NCBI GenBank assembly: GCA_022059125.1
Contig: JAEUWY010000002.1
Span: 1,984,001 to 2,048,000 of the forward strand
DNA from: Corynespora cassiicola
Taxonomy: Eukaryota; Ascomycota; Dothideomycetes; Pleosporales; Corynesporascaceae
DNA length: 64,000 nt
Reading direction: 5' to 3'
The translations under genes were made by a program, and so were the position numbers. The notes beneath the pieces were generated by a model that saw only the letters and a list, made by a program, of their open reading frames with translations, had not been told where the DNA came from and searched no databases. Positions 59,166 through 64,000 of this stretch are shown piece after piece; the first letter of the stretch is position 1; the number at the start of each line of letters is the position of its first letter.

Positions 59166-61695
59166 ATGGCGCCCGACGTCTCAGATTTAGATCAGCAATA
59201 TGTCGAGTCGCTCAAGCAGCGCAATGAATTGATTCGGCAACTAAATCTCTCGCTCCAAGTTCAAATAAGTGAGGCGAAATCGCGAGCAGTATCTGTCAGT
59301 GTCGGTGCCACGGACGTTCCAACACGCGTTTTGGCCATTTCGCCTGCTTCGCCGACAACAGTACTGCCGCCCTCACCGCTGAAGGATGCCGAAGTCACCA
59401 ACGGTGCATCGACCCAAAATCCACCTGATAAACCCACTGGACCATCTGAAAGTAAAGTTCCAGAGCAAAAAGACACTTCCGAGGCTGTACCGAAGAAACG
59501 ATTTCGTGTCGTAGTCAACAAGTGGAATCCAGCAAGTCAAAAGTGGGAGGACTCAGAGTACAAATCAGCTCAAGATGAAGACGAAAACAGTCGCCAAATA
59601 ACCTATCGACGTATTATGGACGTTGATAATGAGCGAAAGGTATGGTCCGAGGAATGCGTTATTCCACTCCCGGGCTTGAAGAACCTGCTGCGACGAACCA
59701 TGACGCACGTCGATCATGAGTGGTTCGAAAGCGATACAATCTTGTTCGATTCTCCTTTCACTGAGATAGTGTACAACTGGAATGCGCTAGAAAAAGAAAT
59801 CGAGCCACAACAGGACGATACAGACGAGCTGCGAAACTCTCGTAATGACCTCAAGTTTCTCCTCGATAACGTCAGAATCTCCGAACCTAGGAAGGTCAAA
59901 AAGTATTTCGAAGAGCGGGACTCTCATTTCAGGGCCAAAAGCGTGACGTTTGGAACACTTTGGACTCTCTTTCAGCCTGGCAGCAAAGTCTTGGCCAAAC
60001 CCTTTATGGATGAATGGCAAATGTTCGAAGTGCAAGCAAACTGGTACTACAGCACTTCTCAGAATGATCGTCGCACAATAGATGGCAACTCTGGGTTTGA
60101 CCAGTACAGTCACTTCCATCTCTTCGGAGCGGGATTTGACTGGGATGGCAGGCACTTTCGCAGATACACCTATGAGTTCAAGTTCGAAAAGTTCGAAGGA
60201 AGAAAGCCTATCAGCGGACTCAAATGCTTCCCTGAAGAATACTGGCCCCACGAAAATTCGGCGGTTGATCTTGCCAAGTTGAAAAGCAATTTGAAGGACC
60301 GTGGCAAAATGTTTGTCAAGTTGTGCACTGCAAAAAGACAAGATTACAGGTGCATGTACTCGGGATATCTTCTCTATGGGCTGCCACCAAGGGTAAGCGT
60401 TTGGTCTGCTAGCTACTAGTGTTACATATACTAACACTTCCAAATTAAGACCTTTCGAGATGATGTGCGTACCCTCAGAAGAGCGATCAAAGTAAGTCTC
60501 AGCGATACCATAACCCGCGTAAATGATTAAGCCATTATAGAGACAAAGTGTAATCGTTGATAACTCTTCTTTCATGGAGTCGAGGCGCAATCCAGTCAAG
60601 CATTTCTCATGCCCACCACTCGGAAGTGGAACATGGGTGGAGTCGGTCGAGTGCTGCCCTTGCCAATCATGCTTGAGTGGCCCGATCCAATCGTGGTCTG
60701 GACATGACTCAAAATCCCGAGAAGACGAACAAGAGGAATTTGTCAAAGACAGTGAAAGGCTGCTTCTTTGCCCTCCGAAAGTCCTAGGCTACGTACCTAT
60801 GGAGAGAATCTGGGCGCAGTTCAGCGTTGCCCAACTGGAGCACATCTCTGCCGAGCAAAAAGAAAAAGACAAGTTGACCTTCAACAAAACTCTACAACTT
60901 GATCCGGACCATAAGGAGATGCTTTTAGCATTGATCAAGAATCATCAGGCCCCAAAGAACAGATTGACCGGAGACTATCCCAGCAACTTCGTCCAAGATC
61001 CAATCGTTGGGAAGGGTAGAGGATTGGCTATACTTCTCCACGGCCCTCCCGGAGTGGGCAAAACTCTTACGGCCGAAGCTGTCGCCTTGGCGGCAGGAAA
61101 ACCACTTGTACCAGTATCTGTCGCAGAACTCGGGAATGCCCCACACGAAGCTGAAGACAACCTCCTAGATGTGTTTGAGGATGCCAGCCGTTGGGATGCG
61201 GTCATGGTAATTGACGAAGCGGATGTGTTTCTCGAGGAGCGCGTAGGCACCACTGATGCGAACCGCAATGCACTGGTCTCAGTGCTACTACGTGTTCTCG
61301 AATACTACGACGGAATCATCATCCTGACTACCAACCGCATAACGTCGCTCGATGTTGCGGTCCAATCGCGGATGCACCTTGCCATTCAATACAAGGACTT
61401 CGACGAAACGCAGAAGAAGACCATGTTTATGAAGTTCCTTGAGCATATCCCGAGCGATCAAATAGATGGACGCGACAAGATTGACTTTGAAGTGGGCCGT
61501 CTATGCAAACGTTCAGATCTCAATGGTCGCCAGATACGAAACATTGTGTCTGGTGCACAGGCACTTGCGAAATCACAAGACAAGAAACTGTCGTACGACC
61601 ATATATACAAGATATATGAAGCGACATCGGATTTTGTACAAAGCCTGAAAGATCTCACCTTGCAAAAGAGGGGGAGAAACGAAGCACCGCGTTGA
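59166..61695 (+). CDS. AAA+ ATPase with fungal N-terminal domain (DUF7025-like)
   Basis: The model is join(59166..60392,60450..60491,60541..61695), 807 residues; the middle exon encodes only 14 residues. Residues 1-35 form a coiled coil, 36-110 are Pro/Ser/Thr-rich. Residues about 110-480 hold a conserved fungal domain (VTFGTLWTLFQPGSKVLAKP, YEFKFEKFEGRKPISGLKCF) that often precedes AAA modules. The AAA module has Walker A GPPGVGKT (591-598), Walker B VMVIDEADVFLE (644-655), sensor 1 IIILTTNR, and an arginine-finger region VAVQSRMHLAI; the lid shows LNGRQIRNIV. All ATPase residues are intact. A CCPCQSC cluster (about 461-467) with nearby Cys/His may bind metal. The neighbour's dead P-loop and this live one suggest a possible partnership, which is inference. 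Confidence 0.9.
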
Positions 61696-62867
61696 ATTAG
61701 AGGTCAGTCGGTCAGTTTGTTGTGATATTAGATATGCTGTACCCGCTATTTATCACTGATTTAAGACAGAGAATCCCCAATTTTTGTTCTTTTGTCTCCG
61801 TATAATATATTGGTTTCTTCAGCTGCGATCCTTCGTGACATTCTCGCCTACTCTGAGAGGGGACAAGCAGGATGATAGTCAGTGCGCATTTGCCATCATG
61901 GGTACGCACGCTGCAGTCTGAGCTCATGATGCAAATTCGCCTCGCGGGCACGCCAACTGAGGAGTAACCGTGTAAACTTAATGCCGAAAGGACGCAGCGT
62001 TCTTGGTTTAGATCAATTTTCAACCGCTTCGAATCAATTTCTATCAAAGCCTCACCCTTGTTCCTATGGCGTGTTCCCAGGTAGCTTCATCTTTAAAAAA
62101 TTGAACCTTCCTGCCTTGATGTCTCTTTTTAGCCAGCCTCTAGTGCACCCCAGCGTCTCTTCTTCGTTTCCCATCACCTGGTATACCAAGCCGCCTTGCA
62201 GCCCCTGCATCTTGACCTCCTACTCAAGACTTGAAAAATACACCAAACCATTCAAAGAGCTGTATGAGTCCCTTTCTTCAGCTTTGCTGGGTCAGGACTA
62301 AACAGCAAGTACAGACAATAAGTATAAATGGTATTAGTTTTTTACATTTATTTAGGCTAGTGTGAAACAGCGACACAATCTCTAAGTAGAAGGGTACAGT
62401 AGGATAGCGTTGAAGAACAAGTAAAGTGGTTGAAAATGAGCAAAGGCTGCGCTCCCTGAACTAGTGCAGCAGCTAATCAGCAATAGCGCTTGGCGGCTTT
62501 GTATACGAACCCCGCTCTCGTCTTATGAGACAAGTTGCACAACTTTGTGTACTATGTAGAGGGGCCAATAAAACTCTCTTTTTATATCCAAGTCCCGCCA
62601 CATACGGAGAGGGTATACGCTTACAGCTATCGCAAAACCCTATCATTTGTTTCTCTTCCGCGCGGCTCCTCTTGTGAGGGTAACTCCGATCGTCCCTGTA
62701 AATTATTCTAGTATCTCCCTCTGGCATCGCTCCCGACTTTACCTCTATCGAATGATACCAGGACCGACAACTGGGCGCCGTTATACCTAAGAGACGTTCT
62801 AAAAGCGAGGACAAGGGATGCCATTCGCCAAACCAACGCAAGAGATATCGCTAACGATTGCCCTAAG
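61696..62867. other. gap with a weak minus-strand reading frame
   Basis: This is 1.17 kb past the AAA+ gene. A minus-strand frame at 62473-62841 (122 codons) carries two Cys pairs (GFCDSCKRI and QSCATCLIRR) spaced like a zinc-binding element and begins 26 bp from the start of the plus-strand Cys-rich ORF. It may be a real small gene, but no family is recognised and it has no supporting introns. Confidence 0.35.
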
Positions 62868-63089
62868 ATGTGTCAGAACGTACGAGCCATGTTCGCCTGC
62901 TCTACTTGGCATGCCAGCTTAGGTGATGAACCTATACGTATCAAGCATATCGCCCAGTGTCGAGCAGCGATTGCAAGAAGACAAAGTTGCCCAGAAAATC
63001 AAAGGACCCATGATCATGTTCTTCAGGAGGATGAACCCGATATGAACTGCCCAGAGTGTAGAAGGGAGACACCGCCAGAGACACCTTGA
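62868..63089 (+). CDS. small Cys-rich protein
   Basis: A 73-residue frame. It starts MCQNVRAMFACSTWH, continues with CRAAIARRQSCPEN, and ends MNCPECRRETPPETP. The pattern MCQNVRxxFxC, then C-x-x-A-I-A-R, then a final CPxCRR resembles a group of very small fungal Cys/His-rich proteins of unknown role, which I know only by pattern. Cysteines number six, enough for one or two zinc sites. There is no signal peptide, so it is not an obvious secreted effector. Its 3' end overlaps the last exon of the minus-strand gene. Confidence 0.5.
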   Translation: MCQNVRAMFACSTWHASLGDEPIRIKHIAQCRAAIARRQSCPENQRTHDHVLQEDEPDMNCPECRRETPPETP

Positions 63090-63988
63090 TTTTGGAGTTC
63101 TGCGAACATCTCCTGCTCGACTATGCCTCCCCAAGAATAGTTCCGCGCCCTCTGCTTGGCATTTTCTGTAGCTCTTGGATGAGGAATAAAGTTCCTAGTA
63201 GTCAGTTATCTAGTTGTGCATAAGCTTGCGACGATCTTGCCTTACCAATTTCCCTGTGCTCGACTAGCGAGATAGACGAAGTGTGGAATCGATGACAGGT
63301 CATCCTCAGGTAACCGCCCCTTGACACCTATATCGAAGAGAAAATAGACAGAGACGTCCTTATCAGAGTCGAAGTTCGGAGGGATGTGGCAGCCATCATA
63401 CCCTTCGGGTTGAATTTGGCTACGGAAGTCTCGCGAGAGCATGCTAGAACAGAATGCTTGCCCTAAAGTAATGTGTCTGCAAAGAGGATCGCCCTCAATA
63501 TCAGTGACTTTGACGTATATAGCGACCCGACATGACGTGTCGCTAATGGCCATCAGGTCGACAGTTCCGTTATGAGAGGATTTGAGCGGGAGGGAAGACC
63601 GATGGGATTACAGGGTTGAAAAAGCGGCGCTCAGAGAAATTTGAGGAGTTGGGGTTTTCCAGCCGCGTCCTGTTGTAGTAGGATGCCTTGAGATTGATCG
63701 GGGAACGTTCTGTGTGTCTGGGGGGGAGGGGGGAATTGGAGCTCTGACGTCGATGGAGGCGTTGCGGCCGATGCCGCAGATCCGGCGGACTTGCTTGGCG
63801 TACCGTGCATCCCAGGGCGCACGAAGTCGGTGCGTCGATGTCAAGGCGTCGGCAGGGAGCTGAAGTGACGATGCGAGAGAATATGAAATTGCTTCCAAGA
63901 TGACATTGTCGACTTCAATGTACTTCATCAAACAATTACGGTTTTTCCTGATAATTTCTGGCGCTGGTACTGGCTGGCCAAGTCGCAT
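63023..63988 (-). CDS. unknown three-exon protein, possibly extending past the window
   Basis: The model is complement(join(63023..63194,63246..63542,63612..63988)), 281 residues. Both introns are clean GT..AG and the first removes an in-frame TAA, which supports the splice. Visible parts: MRLGQPVPAPEIIRKNRN, a helical stretch (VDNVILEAISYSLASSLQLP), a Pro-rich linker (PIPPSPPDTQNVPRS), then DTSCRVAIYVKVTDIEGD. LASRAQGNWNFIPHPRAT leads to a Ser-rich end. No family recognised. The ATG at 63988 is 12 bases from the edge, so a longer N-terminus cannot be excluded. The final 67 bases are antisense to the Cys-rich ORF, so one of the two ends may be wrong. Confidence 0.5.
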
Positions 63989-64000
63989 TATATCATCCTT

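Noticed and set aside
63553..63611. In-frame TAA in the unknown gene at the right end, first read as a pseudogene sign
   Set aside because: A GT..AG intron (63543-63611) with correct phase removes the stop, so the frame is intact.
1..64000. tRNA, rRNA and CRISPR arrays
   Set aside because: I looked for tRNA arm motifs (GGTTCGAATCC-like with matching stems), rRNA-like conserved blocks and regularly spaced repeats and found none. A covariance-model search would be needed to exclude a divergent tRNA.

Overview
This window is a stretch of nuclear DNA from a filamentous ascomycete fungus (Pezizomycotina). The evidence is the density of short GT..AG introns (about 45-100 nt, often with a CTAAC/CTGAC-like branch site), one gene per 2-3 kb on both strands, and the gene families: Zn2Cys6 regulator, siderophore-iron transporter, rhodopsin-domain and DUF7703-type membrane proteins, Atg15 lipase, DUF7708 protein. 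A helotialean (Leotiomycetes) source is my guess and cannot be proven from the sequence. Exon joins were worked out by hand from splice signals, reading-frame phase and conserved motifs; for each multi-exon gene called intact the summed exon length is a multiple of three. I saw no rRNA, tRNA, CRISPR array or complete transposon.

Region 1 (1-11 kb) looks like the wreck of a secondary-metabolism locus. It holds a decayed MFS transporter (off the left edge), an intact secreted M28 aminopeptidase, a stand-alone adenylation-domain enzyme with no carrier or release domain, a divergently placed cytochrome P450 with a broken N-terminal frame, a rhodopsin-domain membrane protein, and a relic of the C-terminus (ketoreductase to acyl carrier) of a reducing polyketide synthase.

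Region 2 (11.4-23 kb) is nutritional. A 7-exon secreted M43 metalloprotease and a GH3/PA14 glycosidase diverge from a promoter with two CACGTG boxes. A siderophore-iron transporter and a 14-TM-type drug/H+ antiporter follow.

Region 3 (23-40 kb) is sparse: two membrane proteins I cannot name, an aldo-keto reductase, a DUF7703-like 7-TM protein, a coiled-coil protein and a DUF1772-like membrane protein. They are separated by long gaps that hold gene fragments, short repeats and a perfect hairpin.

Region 4 (40-56 kb) has an Atg15-type autophagic lipase, an intact second P450 convergent with a Zn2Cys6 regulator, a dead type-B carboxylesterase, a histidine-phosphatase-family protein with a variant active site, and an adiponectin-receptor/haemolysin-III-like protein.

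Region 5 (56-64 kb) contains a divergent pair, a DUF7708-type NTPase-like protein whose P-loop is missing and an AAA+ ATPase with intact Walker motifs, followed by a small Cys-rich ORF overlapped antisense by an unknown three-exon gene. The most interesting items are the divergent DUF7708/AAA+ pair, the decaying PKS/adenylation/P450 locus, and the several dead genes that remain readable.
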